From the NCBI RefSeq assembly GCF_900115245.1, contig NZ_FOVT01000023.1, positions 24,607-88,606 on the forward strand: DNA of 64,000 nt. The letters run 5' to 3'. The stretch comes from Mesorhizobium sp. NFR06 (lineage in GTDB: Bacteria; Pseudomonadota; Alphaproteobacteria; Rhizobiales; Rhizobiaceae). The translations under genes were made by a program, and so were the position numbers. Position 1 is the stretch's first letter. Each line of letters starts with the position of its first letter. The notes under the pieces were generated by a model. The model saw only the letters and a list, made by a program, of their open reading frames with translations. It ran no database searches and was not told the DNA's origin. Positions 32,130-41,569 of the stretch are shown one piece after another.

Positions 32130-33335
32130 GTGATGACCACCAGTGAACATACCGAACCGACGCGGCTCCGCATGGTGGCCGCGGACGGCTGGCGCTTCGG
32201 TCTGATCGCCCTGATCGCCTTTCTGACGCTCGTCGATCTGTTCGCCACCCAGGCCATCCTGCCTTCGCTGGTGAGAAAATTCGGCGTCAGCCGCGCGACC
32301 ATGGGCTTCGCCGTCAATGCCAGCACGTTCGGCATGGCGGTGGCTGGCATCGCCGTCGCGCTGTTCGGGCGCGGCATCGATCGCCGCAACGGCATCTGGA
32401 TCAGCCTGGCCATCCTGGCGATCCCGACGACACTGCTTTCGCAGACCGACAACATTGTGGTCTTCGCCCTGCTGCGCGTGGCGCAAGGTCTATGCATGTC
32501 GACCGCCTTCACGCTGACGATGGCCTATCTGGCCGAGCATTTTTCCGCGCGGCAGACCACCAGCGCGCTTGCGGCTTATGTGACGGGCAATGTCGCCAGC
32601 AACTTTTTCGGCCGGCTGATGTCGGCCGCTGTCGCCGACACGTTCGGCATCTCGACCAACTTCCTTACCTTCGCCGCCCTCAATCTGCTAGGCGCAGCTC
32701 TTGTTTGGTTCACGCTGCAGAAGACCTCTTCGATGATGCGCGCCGACGCGACGGCCGGGCCTGCCCGCGCGGCCTGGAAGGCTCCGCTGCAAAATGTCGA
32801 GCTGCGCGCTTGTTTCTCGATCGGCTTCCTGATCCTTTTCGTCTTCATAGGCACCTTCACCTATGTGAATTTCCAGCTCGTCGCCGCACCGCTGTCGCTG
32901 ACGCCGATGGCCCTGGGCGCGGTCTATTTCGTTTTCCTGCCCTCGATGCTGACGACCCCACTGGCCGGGCGTGTCGCGGCAGGTCTCGGTCTGAGACGAG
33001 GGATCGGAACGACCCTCGGGCTGGCGATCGTCGGACTCCTTCTGCTGCTCGCCGCCAGCCTTCCCGTTGTTCTCGTCGGGATGGCCTTGGTCGCTATCGG
33101 CACCTTCCTGGCGCAGGCAATAGCCACCGGCCACGTGAGCCGGACCGCCTCGCGCGATCGTGCCGCCGCAAGCGGCATCTACCTTGCGTCCTATTATGCA
33201 GGCGGGCTCGCCGGCAGCTTTGTCATAGGACAGCTCTACGACCGCATCGGGTGGTCCGCATGCGTGGGTGTGCTGGTCGCGGTTCTCGCCGGCGCCATCG
33301 CGATCGCTCGCGTGCTGCAAACGCCGAAGACCTGA
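32130..33335 (+). CDS. Major facilitator superfamily transporter
   Basis: The 401-residue protein has about twelve hydrophobic segments, beginning FGLIALIAFLTLVDLFATQA. The first half has ASTFGMAVAGIAVALFGRGI followed by the charged loop DRRNGIW, typical of the MFS loop 2-3 motif. The central cytoplasmic loop (SSMMRADATAGPARAAWK) separates the two six-helix halves. It is probably a proton-coupled exporter of a small molecule. It follows the cupin and precedes DUF302, all on the plus strand downstream of a LysR gene. The substrate cannot be read from sequence. Confidence 0.9.
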   Translation: MMTTSEHTEPTRLRMVAADGWRFGLIALIAFLTLVDLFATQAILPSLVRKFGVSRATMGFAVNASTFGMAVAGIAVALFGRGIDRRNGIWISLAILAIPTTLLSQTDNIVVFALLRVAQGLCMSTAFTLTMAYLAEHFSARQTTSALAAYVTGNVASNFFGRLMSAAVADTFGISTNFLTFAALNLLGAALVWFTLQKTSSMMRADATAGPARAAWKAPLQNVELRACFSIGFLILFVFIGTFTYVNFQLVAAPLSLTPMALGAVYFVFLPSMLTTPLAGRVAAGLGLRRGIGTTLGLAIVGLLLLLAASLPVVLVGMALVAIGTFLAQAIATGHVSRTASRDRAAASGIYLASYYAGGLAGSFVIGQLYDRIGWSACVGVLVAVLAGAIAIARVLQTPKT

Positions 33336-33378
33336 GACTTCAAACCGAGAATTTTGCTATCCAACAAAGGAGACTGAC

Positions 33379-33843
33379 ATGGCCATCTATTTGAAGACCT
33401 TGATCGCCGGCGCCGCCATGCTGATGGCGCTTGCCCTTCCGGCTGCCGCCTCGGACGGCGTCGTCACGGTGAAGAGCGACTATTCCGTCGCCGAGACCGT
33501 CGCCCGCATCAAGAAGGACGTCCTGAAGAAGGGCATCAAGTTCTTCGGCGTCATCGACCAGGCGCAGCTTGGCAAGAATGCCGGCAACGACGTCAGGCCG
33601 TCCCGGCTGGTGATGTTCGGCAATCCCGCGCTTGGCACGACCTTCATCACGTCCAATCCGGAAGCCGGGCTCGACTGGCCGGTGCGGGTGCTGGTCTACC
33701 AGACCTCGGACGGCTCGGTTTACGCCGCCTACAGCGATTTCGACTGGATCGCCAAACGGCATGGCATCACCGACCGCACGGCGCAGTTCAAGATGGCGAC
33801 CGAAGTCATCCAATCCGTGACCTCGACGGTCAAAAAGAACTGA
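33379..33843 (+). CDS. DUF302 domain secreted protein
   Basis: The 154-residue product has a signal peptide (TLIAGAAMLMALALPAAAS). The DUF302 core includes DYSVAETVARIKKDVLKKGI, KFFGVIDQAQLG and LVMFGNPALGTTFITSNPEA, then WPVRVLVYQTSDGSVYAAYS. AAAGGAG lies 8 nt before the ATG at 33379. It is a periplasmic protein of unknown function. It is the last plus-strand gene of the group starting with LysR at 30436 and converges with the next LysR gene. Confidence 0.88.
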   Translation: MAIYLKTLIAGAAMLMALALPAAASDGVVTVKSDYSVAETVARIKKDVLKKGIKFFGVIDQAQLGKNAGNDVRPSRLVMFGNPALGTTFITSNPEAGLDWPVRVLVYQTSDGSVYAAYSDFDWIAKRHGITDRTAQFKMATEVIQSVTSTVKKN

Positions 33844-33901
33844 GCGCGCGCATGTGCCGGAGATCCGCCGCCAGCGTGACGGCCTGCTCCGGCCAGTGAA
33901 G

Positions 33902-34819
33902 CTACTCGGCGGCGGCCGCGGACAACGCCTTCGCCCGTTCGCCGAACCATTTCTTCTGCGTTGCCTCGCGCACCAGTGCGCCGACCGCCGGCGAATGCCT
34001 GCGGCCGCGCACGGTGACGAGATTGACCTCGCGCCAGAATTCCGGCTCGGTGATCGGCAAGGCCACCACGCCAGGATGCTTGGCGGTATGCGCGGGCATG
34101 AAGCCGAAACCGAGACCGGCAGCGATCATCGCCAATGTCCAGTCGTCACGATCGCTCCAGTAAACCGGGCTGACCGTGACCCCTTGTTCGGCGAGGATCG
34201 CATCCGCGTAACCCGCGAACTCGCAATTGTTGCGGTGAATGTAGCTTTCGTTGCTCATATCCTTCACCCGCACCACGCGCTGGTTGGCGAGGCGATGGGC
34301 CATGTGGACCGCCATTACCATCTGCTCGCGAAACAGTGGCAAGGAGTGCACCTCCTCGTCGGGCATGTCAGAGGGCAAGGCATAGATGGCGGCCTCCAGA
34401 TCGCCTTCGAGCAGCCTTCGCCTCAGGCTGACTGCATCGGCGTCGCAAAGGTGCAGTTCCACGCCCGGGTGATGCGCGCGCACGGCCACGATGAGCTCGA
34501 TGATCTCATCCGGAGCGATCGTGCTCATGATGCCGACCTTGAGTGGCATCTTTTTCAGATTCACATACTGTTCGGCAATCTGCTTTGCCTGGCGGGAGTT
34601 CTCGAAAACGCCCTCGAGATAGGTCTCGACCATGCGGCCGAGTTCGGTCAGATGGGTGAAGCGGCGCTCACGGTGAAAAAGCGCGCCGCCGAATTCCTCT
34701 TCCAGCAGCTTGATCGCGCGTGAAAGCGCCGGCTGCGTGACGTTGCACTGCTCGGCTGCCCTGGTGAAATTCAGCTCCTTGGCGACTGCCAAGAAGTATC
34801 TGACCTGGCTGATCTCCAC
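33902..34819 (-). CDS. LysR-family transcriptional regulator (second copy)
   Basis: The product from GTG at 34819 is 305 residues, starting EISQVRYFLAVAKELNFTRA after the initiator. The HTH is AAEQCNVTQPALSRAIKLLE, and the effector domain contains MSTIAPDEIIELIVAVRAHH and AAGLGFGFMPAHTAKHPGV. An in-frame ATG at 34852 would add 11 residues, but the GTG fits LysR N-termini. It is divergent from the plus-strand bdhA-patatin-NDH2 cluster and is its likely regulator. Confidence 0.92.
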   Translation of the reverse strand: MEISQVRYFLAVAKELNFTRAAEQCNVTQPALSRAIKLLEEEFGGALFHRERRFTHLTELGRMVETYLEGVFENSRQAKQIAEQYVNLKKMPLKVGIMSTIAPDEIIELIVAVRAHHPGVELHLCDADAVSLRRRLLEGDLEAAIYALPSDMPDEEVHSLPLFREQMVMAVHMAHRLANQRVVRVKDMSNESYIHRNNCEFAGYADAILAEQGVTVSPVYWSDRDDWTLAMIAAGLGFGFMPAHTAKHPGVVALPITEPEFWREVNLVTVRGRRHSPAVGALVREATQKKWFGERAKALSAAAAE

Positions 34820-35093
34820 TGCACGCTCCCTCACCGGACGCGCATACGGCACGACCCGCGCTACCGCGCGATCTTACTAGCTGCCCCTACGTCAAACAAC
34901 CCGATCGGCCGATCGACATCGCGGGCGTGGGGCAACGATCTGACCGTCGGCTATCGAATCCATGTCTCAACGGCATTTCCGCAGCTTCCAGCGGCCCGCC
35001 ATACTGATCCCGAGATCCAAAGCCGGGCGCAGCAGCCCGTCGATCGCTGCCGCCGGTCAATTGCGCCGACGGCTCCAACACAGGGAAACGACG

Positions 35094-35876
35094 ATGCTCC
35101 GTGGAAAGACAGCACTCATCACCGGTTCGACCAGCGGCATCGGCCAAGGCATCGCCGAAGCCTTCGCGGCCAAGGGCTGCAACATCGTTCTGAACGGCTT
35201 CGGCGATGCCGGCGAGATCGAGTTGCTGCGGGCGAAGCTCGCCGCCGATCATGGTGTCAGCGTGCGCTACGACAATGCGGACATGAGCAAGGGCGGTGCG
35301 ATCACCGCCATGATGGACAAGGCCATCGCCGAGTTCGGCGCCGTCGACATCCTGGTCAACAATGCCGGTATCCAGCATGTCGCGCCGATCGACGACTTCC
35401 CGATCGACAAATGGGAGGCCGTCGTGGCGATCGATCTCATGTCGTCGTTCTACACTATCCGGCGCGCCCTGCAGGCGATGAAGGAGCGCAAATGGGGCCG
35501 CATCATCAACGTTGCCTCGGCGCACGCCCTGGTCGCTTCGCCGTATAAATCCGCATATGTCGCCGCCAAGCACGGGGTCGCCGGCCTGACGAAGACCGTC
35601 GCGCTGGAAGTCGCCGAACAGGGCATCACCGTCAATGCCGTGTGCCCCGGCTACGTGCTCACCCCGCTGGTCGAAAAGCAGATACCGGACACGGCCAAGG
35701 CCCGCGGGATCACCGAACAGCAGGTGATCAAGGATGTGCTTTTGGCGGCACAGCCGACCAAGCAGTTCGTGACGGTCGAGCAGGTAGCGGCGCTCTGCCT
35801 GTTCCTGGCCTCGGACGAAGCGGCCTCGATCACCGGCGCCGTCATGCCGATCGAAGGCGGCTGGACCGCTCACTAG
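35094..35876 (+). CDS. bdhA: 3-hydroxybutyrate dehydrogenase (SDR family)
   Basis: The 260-residue protein starts MLRGKTALITGSTSGIGQGI with the NAD-binding TGxxxGIG. It has VDILVNNAGIQHVAPID, the catalytic INVASAHALVASPYKSAYVA with Ser, Tyr and Lys, and the 3-hydroxybutyrate-type GYVLTPLVEKQIPDTAKARG. The C-terminus ITGAVMPIEGGWTAH is standard. It interconverts (R)-3-hydroxybutyrate and acetoacetate with NAD in PHB breakdown. The ATG at 35094 gives the family length. A patatin gene follows 23 bp later, a pairing consistent with PHB turnover. Confidence 0.9.
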   Translation: MLRGKTALITGSTSGIGQGIAEAFAAKGCNIVLNGFGDAGEIELLRAKLAADHGVSVRYDNADMSKGGAITAMMDKAIAEFGAVDILVNNAGIQHVAPIDDFPIDKWEAVVAIDLMSSFYTIRRALQAMKERKWGRIINVASAHALVASPYKSAYVAAKHGVAGLTKTVALEVAEQGITVNAVCPGYVLTPLVEKQIPDTAKARGITEQQVIKDVLLAAQPTKQFVTVEQVAALCLFLASDEAASITGAVMPIEGGWTAH

Positions 35877-35899
35877 GTCCGGCACGAGGAGCGAAAGCC

Positions 35900-37051
35900 A
35901 TGAACAGGATCACGCGAAATCCGCCCGTCTCCGAAGTAGAGCCGCAGATCAGCCATCAGAGCGAGCCCAGACGCCAGACCGTCCTTGTCCTTCAAGGTGG
36001 TGGTGCGCTCGGAGCCTATCAGGCCGGCGTCTACCAGGCGCTCGTCGAAGGCGGCATCGAACCGGATTGGGTCATCGGCACGTCGATCGGCGCCATCAAC
36101 GCCGCGCTGATTGCCGGAAACAAGCCCGGGGATCGCCTGCCGAGGCTCCAGGAGTTCTGGGACGGCGTCAGCCGGAGCAGCCCGCTCGACGAGTTCTTCC
36201 GGATGATGGTTCCGAGCAACATCTTCGCCAACATGGGCACGGTGATGCGCGGCATTCCGGGGTTCTTCGAACCGAACCCAAGCGCCATGTTCGGGGTCAA
36301 TCGCGAAGTCGGTGTCGAGAATGCATCCTATTACACCACCGATCCGCTCAAAAGGACGCTGGGCAACCTGATCGACTTCGACTATCTCAACGGCCGCCAT
36401 ACGCGGCTGACGGTCGGCGCGGTCAACGTCAACACCAGCGAACTCAAATATTTCGACACGCGCGAGATGGCGCTCTCGGTGGCGCACATCATGGCGTCGG
36501 GCGCCTTGCCGCCCGCCTTTCCGGCCGTCTGCATCGACGGCGAGCCCTATTGGGACGGCGGCATCTATTCGAACACACCGATCGAGGTCGTGCTGGACGA
36601 GCGTCCGCGGCGCGACGCGCTGATCTTCGCGGTCAACATGTGGCAGCCCCGCGCGACGGAGCCGAAATCGATCTGGCAGGTCATGGGACGTCAGAAGGAT
36701 CTCCAATACGCCAGCCGCGGCCGCAGCCACGTGGCGCGGCAGGAGCAACTGCATCGGCTGCGTCACGTCGTGCGCGAAATGGGCAGGCTCGTGCCAGAGG
36801 AGCGTCGCGAGGATCCGATGTTCAAGGAGCTGGCGTCCTACGGCTGCCCGTCGGTCATGCATCTCGTGCGGCTGCTTTCGCCGCGCCTCGATGGCGAGGA
36901 CCACACCAAGGACATCGACTTCACCCGCTCGGGCATCCGCACCCGCTGGCAGGCGGGATACGAGCACGGGCGGCGCGTTCTCGCGGAAAGGCCGTGGGAG
37001 TGCGACGTCGACATGCTGCAAGGCATCGTCATCCACGAGTCCCAAGAGTGA
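35900..37051 (+). CDS. Patatin-like phospholipase with DUF3734-type C-terminus
   Basis: The 383-residue protein has the full patatin signature: oxyanion LVLQGGGALGAYQAGVYQAL near residue 33, nucleophile GTSIGAINAALIAGN with Ser near residue 65, and DGG in EPYWDGGIYSNTPIEVV with Asp near residue 220. The C-terminal DUF3734-like region contains RQKDLQYASRGRSHVARQEQ and TRWQAGYEHGRRVLAE. It is a cytoplasmic acyl hydrolase. By neighbourhood with bdhA it may act on PHB or its granule lipids; this is inference. GAGGAGC precedes the ATG. Confidence 0.9.
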   Translation: MNRITRNPPVSEVEPQISHQSEPRRQTVLVLQGGGALGAYQAGVYQALVEGGIEPDWVIGTSIGAINAALIAGNKPGDRLPRLQEFWDGVSRSSPLDEFFRMMVPSNIFANMGTVMRGIPGFFEPNPSAMFGVNREVGVENASYYTTDPLKRTLGNLIDFDYLNGRHTRLTVGAVNVNTSELKYFDTREMALSVAHIMASGALPPAFPAVCIDGEPYWDGGIYSNTPIEVVLDERPRRDALIFAVNMWQPRATEPKSIWQVMGRQKDLQYASRGRSHVARQEQLHRLRHVVREMGRLVPEERREDPMFKELASYGCPSVMHLVRLLSPRLDGEDHTKDIDFTRSGIRTRWQAGYEHGRRVLAERPWECDVDMLQGIVIHESQE

Positions 37052-37079
37052 ACGCTGCCAAAATGAGCGGAGAATTCCG

Positions 37080-38474
37080 ATGCAGATCATGACGCCGGGC
37101 ACGCGGCTCATTCCGGAAGCGGTGCTTGCCAACAACGCTGCCCTTTTCCGCACGATCCCCGAGACTCCCTCCCATGCGGACAAGTCGCTGCATCGCGTGG
37201 TCATTGTCGGCGGCGGCGCGGGCGGGCTGGAACTGGCAACGCGCCTCGGCCGCAAGTTCGGTAAGCGCCGGCTTTCCGTGACGCTCGTCGACCGCAACCG
37301 CACCCACATCTGGAAGCCGCTGCTGCATGAAGTGGCATCCGGTGCGCTGAACGCGTCGCATGATGCTGTCGAATACATCGCCCATGCCAGCCGCCACGGC
37401 TACCGCTACCGCATCGGCGAGGTGGTCGGCATCGACCGTGCCAAACGCCAGGTCTTTGTCGCGCCGAGCTTCGACGATGACGGTCGGCAGGTCATCCCAC
37501 CGCGTGTGCTGGGCTACGACACGCTGGTCATGGCCGTCGGCAGTGTCAGCAACGATTTCGGCACGCCTGGCGCTGCGCGTTACGCCATTTCGCTCGATAC
37601 GGCCGAGCAGGCCGCCCGTTTCAACAAGCGCATGATAGACGCGTGTCTGCGCGCCAACGCGCAATACGAGCAGCTTTCGCCCGGTCAGCTCCATTGCGTC
37701 ATCGTCGGCGCCGGAGCCACGGGCGTCGAACTGGCGGCCGAGCTGCACAAGTCGTTGCGGGAGATTGCTTCGCACAATCTCGACAACATCGATTTCGAAA
37801 GGCTGATCCGCATCACCATCGTCGAGGCCGGACCGCGCATTCTGCCCGCCCTTCCGGAGCACATGGCGCGCGCCTCGGCACGCCTGCTGATCAAGCTGGG
37901 CGTGCAGATTCGATGCGGGATCAAAGTCACCGAAGTGACGGAAGATGGTATCCGGCTCGGCGAAAAACTGTTCGTGCCGGCCGAGCTCGTCGTCTGGGCC
38001 GCCGGGATCAAGGCGCCGGATTTCCTGAAGAGCCTCGATGGTCTCGAGACAGACCGCATCGACCGCCTGATCGTGGATGAGACCTTGCGTGCGGTCGGAG
38101 ACGAGCATGTGTTCGCGATCGGAGACTGCGCGAACTGCGTCCTGCCGGGCGAAGACAATGCTTTGCCACCTCGGGCCCAGACAGCTCATCAACAGGCTGA
38201 CCATCTGGTGAAGGTGGTTGCCGCGCGCCTCGCGGGGCGGGCCGCGCCAGCATTCCGCTACCGCGACTACGGCTCCCTCGTCTCGCTCGCCGACTACGGC
38301 GCGTTCGGCAACCTGATTGGCGGGCTGAAGATTGAAGGCCTGCTTGCGAGGCTTGTCTATCGTTCCCTGCACAAGATGCATCTCAAAGCGGTGCACGGCC
38401 TCGCGAACACGGCGCTGGCTTCTATCGGTGAGATGGTGGCCAGACGTGCCAGGCCGCGGATCAAGCTTCACTAA
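37080..38474 (+). CDS. ndh: Type II NADH dehydrogenase / FAD-dependent oxidoreductase
   Basis: The 464-residue protein has two dinucleotide-binding folds: HRVVIVGGGAGGLELATRLG near residue 40 for FAD and CVIVGAGATGVELAAELHKS near residue 205 for NAD. It also has VFAIGDCANCVLPGED near residue 345, and a C-terminal amphipathic segment RLVYRSLHKMHLKAVHGLAN that fits membrane attachment. NDH-2 enzymes oxidise NADH and reduce quinone without pumping protons. It starts 29 bp after the patatin stop, on the same strand, and is followed 18 bp later by another flavoprotein. Confidence 0.9.
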   Translation: MQIMTPGTRLIPEAVLANNAALFRTIPETPSHADKSLHRVVIVGGGAGGLELATRLGRKFGKRRLSVTLVDRNRTHIWKPLLHEVASGALNASHDAVEYIAHASRHGYRYRIGEVVGIDRAKRQVFVAPSFDDDGRQVIPPRVLGYDTLVMAVGSVSNDFGTPGAARYAISLDTAEQAARFNKRMIDACLRANAQYEQLSPGQLHCVIVGAGATGVELAAELHKSLREIASHNLDNIDFERLIRITIVEAGPRILPALPEHMARASARLLIKLGVQIRCGIKVTEVTEDGIRLGEKLFVPAELVVWAAGIKAPDFLKSLDGLETDRIDRLIVDETLRAVGDEHVFAIGDCANCVLPGEDNALPPRAQTAHQQADHLVKVVAARLAGRAAPAFRYRDYGSLVSLADYGAFGNLIGGLKIEGLLARLVYRSLHKMHLKAVHGLANTALASIGEMVARRARPRIKLH

Positions 38475-38491
38475 GCGCCTGAGGTGCTGCG

Positions 38492-39838
38492 ATGGAAACG
38501 TATGACGTGGTGATCCTTGGCGGCGGCAATGCCGGAATGGGCGTGACGGTCGCGACGCGTGCCGCCGGGCTGTCGGTTGCCATGATAGAGCCGCGCGACC
38601 TCGGCGGCACCTGTCCCAATCGCGGTTGCACGCCGAAGAAGGTGCTGGTCGCGGCGGCCCATGCCCTCGACGAGATCGAGAGAGCCGATCGCCATGCGAT
38701 CACGGTCGACCGGCCGCGGCTCGACTGGAGGGCTTTGATCGAACGGGAAAAGGAACTGATCCGAGACATTCCCTCCCGGTTGTGGGGATTGATGGCCAGG
38801 CGTGGTGTCGACGTCATCTCCGGTGAGGCCGTTTTCATCGGCGCCAATGCCATCCGCGTGAACGGCCGCGAGATTGAGGCCAGGAACATCGTCATCGCCA
38901 CCGGCTCCAAGCCACGCCCGCTGCCGATACCGGGCGCCGAGCATCTCACTAATTCCGACGATGTCCTGAACGATCCAGAGCTACCCCGCGCAGTAGTCTT
39001 TGTTGGCGGCGGCGTCATCGCGTTCGAGCTGGGCCACGTTTACGCGCGCGCCGGCGTCGATGTGACGATCCTGGAAGCGCTGCCGCAATTGCTCGGAGCT
39101 TTCGATGCGGATGCCGTCGCTCGGATCCGTGGCGAGAGCGAACGCCTCGGCATAGGCATCCGCACGCTGGCCTGGGTCAAAAGGATCGACAAGGCTGGCG
39201 AACGACTGCGCGTCACCTTCGTGGCGGACGGCGTCGAGTGCGCAGTGGATGCGGATCGGGTCGTCAACTGCGCCGGGCGCGTGGCCAATGTCGAGGGCCT
39301 CGATCTTGGCGCCGGCGTCATCGTGCACCGCGAAGGCCGGATCGAGATCGACGATCATCTGCGCTCGCGCTCCAACCCTGACATCTATGTCTGTGGCGAC
39401 GCGGTCTGGAATTCTCCGCAGCTTTCGCCGGTGGCGACCTACGAGGGCGGCATCGTCGGTCGCAACATCGTCGACGGGCCGAAACACCGTCCAAATTACG
39501 CTCACATACCAGCCTCCCTCTACACAATCCCGGCCTTGGCCAGCGTTGGGCTGACCGAAGCGAAGGCGAGAGAGCAAGGGCTTCGCGTCAAGGCCCACGT
39601 CAATGACATGCAAGACTGGCTGTCCGCGAGGACCTATACCGAGACCGTTGCGTGGTCGAAGATCATTGTCGAGGAAACCACGGATCAAATCGTCGGCGCC
39701 CACATCGTGGGACATGCCGGCGAGGAACTGATCCATATCTTCGCGCTCGCCATGAAGCACGGCATTACGGCACCGCAGCTGGCTGAAATGGTCTACTGCT
39801 TCCCGACTTTTTCGGCAGACATCAGGAACATGATGTAA
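38492..39838 (+). CDS. Pyridine nucleotide-disulfide oxidoreductase (class I)
   Basis: The 448-residue protein has the FAD fold VVILGGGNAGMGVTVATRAA and the redox-active disulfide GGTCPNRGCTPKKVLVAAAH near residue 40. It also has NIVIATGSKPRPLPIPG, the NAD fold VVFVGGGVIAFELGHVYARA, and NPDIYVCGDAVWNSPQLSPV. The dimerisation domain contains the final AQLAEMVYCFPTFSADI. In that segment the usual H-P-T-x-x-E of glutathione or dihydrolipoyl reductases is replaced by CFPTFSAD, so the natural substrate is unclear. It ends the bdhA-patatin-ndh cluster. Confidence 0.88.
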   Translation: METYDVVILGGGNAGMGVTVATRAAGLSVAMIEPRDLGGTCPNRGCTPKKVLVAAAHALDEIERADRHAITVDRPRLDWRALIEREKELIRDIPSRLWGLMARRGVDVISGEAVFIGANAIRVNGREIEARNIVIATGSKPRPLPIPGAEHLTNSDDVLNDPELPRAVVFVGGGVIAFELGHVYARAGVDVTILEALPQLLGAFDADAVARIRGESERLGIGIRTLAWVKRIDKAGERLRVTFVADGVECAVDADRVVNCAGRVANVEGLDLGAGVIVHREGRIEIDDHLRSRSNPDIYVCGDAVWNSPQLSPVATYEGGIVGRNIVDGPKHRPNYAHIPASLYTIPALASVGLTEAKAREQGLRVKAHVNDMQDWLSARTYTETVAWSKIIVEETTDQIVGAHIVGHAGEELIHIFALAMKHGITAPQLAEMVYCFPTFSADIRNMM

Positions 39839-39978
39839 CGCATCGAGGTGGGCCGCGAACAGGATAGGGCGTGTTCCACGTGTCGATGCACGCCGGGCAT
39901 CGAAATCATGCAAGAAAAACATCGCCGTGGCCGGGGGGCTTCGATGATAGGCTGGAGGAAACCGACGAAAGTGCAGAC

Positions 39979-40680
39979 ATGGCCGCCGACCAGGCAATGA
40001 CATTCGAAGAATCCGTTCAGGCTGCCATAGAACTCGATGCACCCTTGAACGAACGGCTGGCGGTGATTGCCGCGGCGGTGCGCCGCCTCGACGCCGAATT
40101 TGCGGACGCGGTGGACCGTCTGGTGGATCGCCTCGAGAAACAGGAGGCGGGAGCCATGGCGCCGGCTCGCGGCGATGCCATGCCGGGCTTCCTGCTGCCC
40201 GACGACGAGGGCAAACTTGTCGGCCTGGCCGACATCCTTGCCAAGGGGCCAGCCGTCATCACCTTTCAGCGCGGGCACTGGTGTCCTTATTGCCGCTTGA
40301 ACGCGATCGGAATTGTCGAGGCGCAGCAGGAAATTGCGTCGCTGGGCGGGCAGGTCGCCGTGATCATGCCCGAGCGGCGCAAGTTTGCGAAGGCGATGAA
40401 GGCGGCCGTTGGCGCCGAATTTCCATTCCTGACCGACATGGACAATGGCTATGCCCTCTCACTCAACCTTGCGATCTGGATCGGGGCCGAGATGGAGCGG
40501 CTGATGGGCGTCGCGTATGATCTGCCGAACTACCAGGGCAACGCCAGCTGGTTCCTGCCGATCCCGGCCACCTTCATCGTCGGAACGGATGGCGTCATAT
40601 CGGATCGCTTCGTTGATCCGGACTACCGCCGGCGCATGGACATTGACGACCTGATCGCGGCGCTTAAGCGGGCTCGCTGA
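39979..40680 (+). CDS. Peroxiredoxin-like (AhpC/TSA, thioredoxin fold) protein
   Basis: The 233-residue protein has a helical N-terminal extension of about 70 residues and then a thioredoxin fold. Its redox site is FQRGHWCPYCRLNAIGIVEA, with a CxxC near residue 101. The distal part has FLPIPATFIVGTDGVISDRF, typical of the peroxiredoxin-like family. There is no signal peptide. It probably reduces peroxides or disulfides. It lies about 140 bp after the disulfide oxidoreductase and overlaps the convergent LysR gene by 17 bp at its 3' end. Confidence 0.85.
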   Translation: MAADQAMTFEESVQAAIELDAPLNERLAVIAAAVRRLDAEFADAVDRLVDRLEKQEAGAMAPARGDAMPGFLLPDDEGKLVGLADILAKGPAVITFQRGHWCPYCRLNAIGIVEAQQEIASLGGQVAVIMPERRKFAKAMKAAVGAEFPFLTDMDNGYALSLNLAIWIGAEMERLMGVAYDLPNYQGNASWFLPIPATFIVGTDGVISDRFVDPDYRRRMDIDDLIAALKRAR

Positions 40681-41569
40681 CGCCGAAGGAAGACCAGTCG
40701 GTCGACCGTAGCAGGTTGAGCAGGGTCGTGGCGACCGGGGATCTATGCCGGCCGGCAACCGCATAGATGGAAACGATCCGTGAGACATCGAGGTCGCGAA
40801 GCTTGAGCCGGCGGGTGTTCGGCGATCGAGGGGCAGTCGGCGAAACGAAGCCAACGCCGGCGTTTGCCTCCAGTAGCGCAAGCAGGTCCTGGTCGGTCTC
40901 GACTTCATGTGCGGTTCGAGGCGTGAGGCCTTTAGCCGAAAGGCAGCGCGACAACTCCTCGCTCGTTTCCCAATCGATCCGGCTGAGCACAGGTTCCGCG
41001 GCCAGCTGGCTCAGGGCGACATCGGCCTCGTTGCGGCGGGCAAGCGGATGATCGGAATTCACGGCAAGCTCTATAAGCTCCTGGAAGAGCGGCCAGGTAT
41101 CGAGCCGATCCCAGGCCTGCCCCAGAGGACCGGCGACGGCCAGCTCGATCTCACCGTTCTTGAGGGCATCGACGACAGCGGTCGGCGAACCTCGGTTGAT
41201 CTTGAGATGAACTCCGGGGTAGGCGCGGAAAAGCTCCGTGAAAGGCGAAACCAGCAGCGCGATGTTGACGCTGTTGGAGATGGTGACGTTGAGTGGCGCC
41301 ACGTCGCTGCTCTGCACCGCCTTGGCCAGGGACTTTGCGGACGTGGCGGCATCGTAGCATTGCTGCAGCAAAGGCAGCATGCGCCGGCCAAGTTCGGTCA
41401 GGTGCGAGTGCTGGCGCTCACGGCGAAGGAGTTCTCCGCCCAACTCCTCCTCGAGCGTCTTGATCGCGCGCGTCAACGCAGGCTGCGTGACGTTGCACTC
41501 TTCGGCTGCCCTGGTGAAATTAAGCGTATTGGACAGGGCCAGAAAATAGCGGACCTGCTGCATCTCCAT
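40664..41569 (-). CDS. LysR-family transcriptional regulator (third copy)
   Basis: The 301-residue protein starts MEMQQVRYFLALSNTLNFTR with HTH AAEECNVTQPALTRAIKTLE, close to the regulators at 30436 and 33902. The effector domain has SNSVNIALLVSPFTELFRAY and LALLEANAGVGFVSPTAPRS. It converges on and overlaps the peroxiredoxin gene by 17 bp. Its targets may be that gene or others; the direction leaves a 200-bp promoter region to its right with no further gene. Confidence 0.92.
   Translation of the reverse strand: MEMQQVRYFLALSNTLNFTRAAEECNVTQPALTRAIKTLEEELGGELLRRERQHSHLTELGRRMLPLLQQCYDAATSAKSLAKAVQSSDVAPLNVTISNSVNIALLVSPFTELFRAYPGVHLKINRGSPTAVVDALKNGEIELAVAGPLGQAWDRLDTWPLFQELIELAVNSDHPLARRNEADVALSQLAAEPVLSRIDWETSEELSRCLSAKGLTPRTAHEVETDQDLLALLEANAGVGFVSPTAPRSPNTRRLKLRDLDVSRIVSIYAVAGRHRSPVATTLLNLLRSTDWSSFGVSEPA

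Noticed and set aside
35873..38471. Long minus-strand frames opposite the patatin and NADH dehydrogenase genes
   Set aside because: Codon-position composition and family motifs clearly support the plus-strand genes; the antisense frames have no recognisable features.
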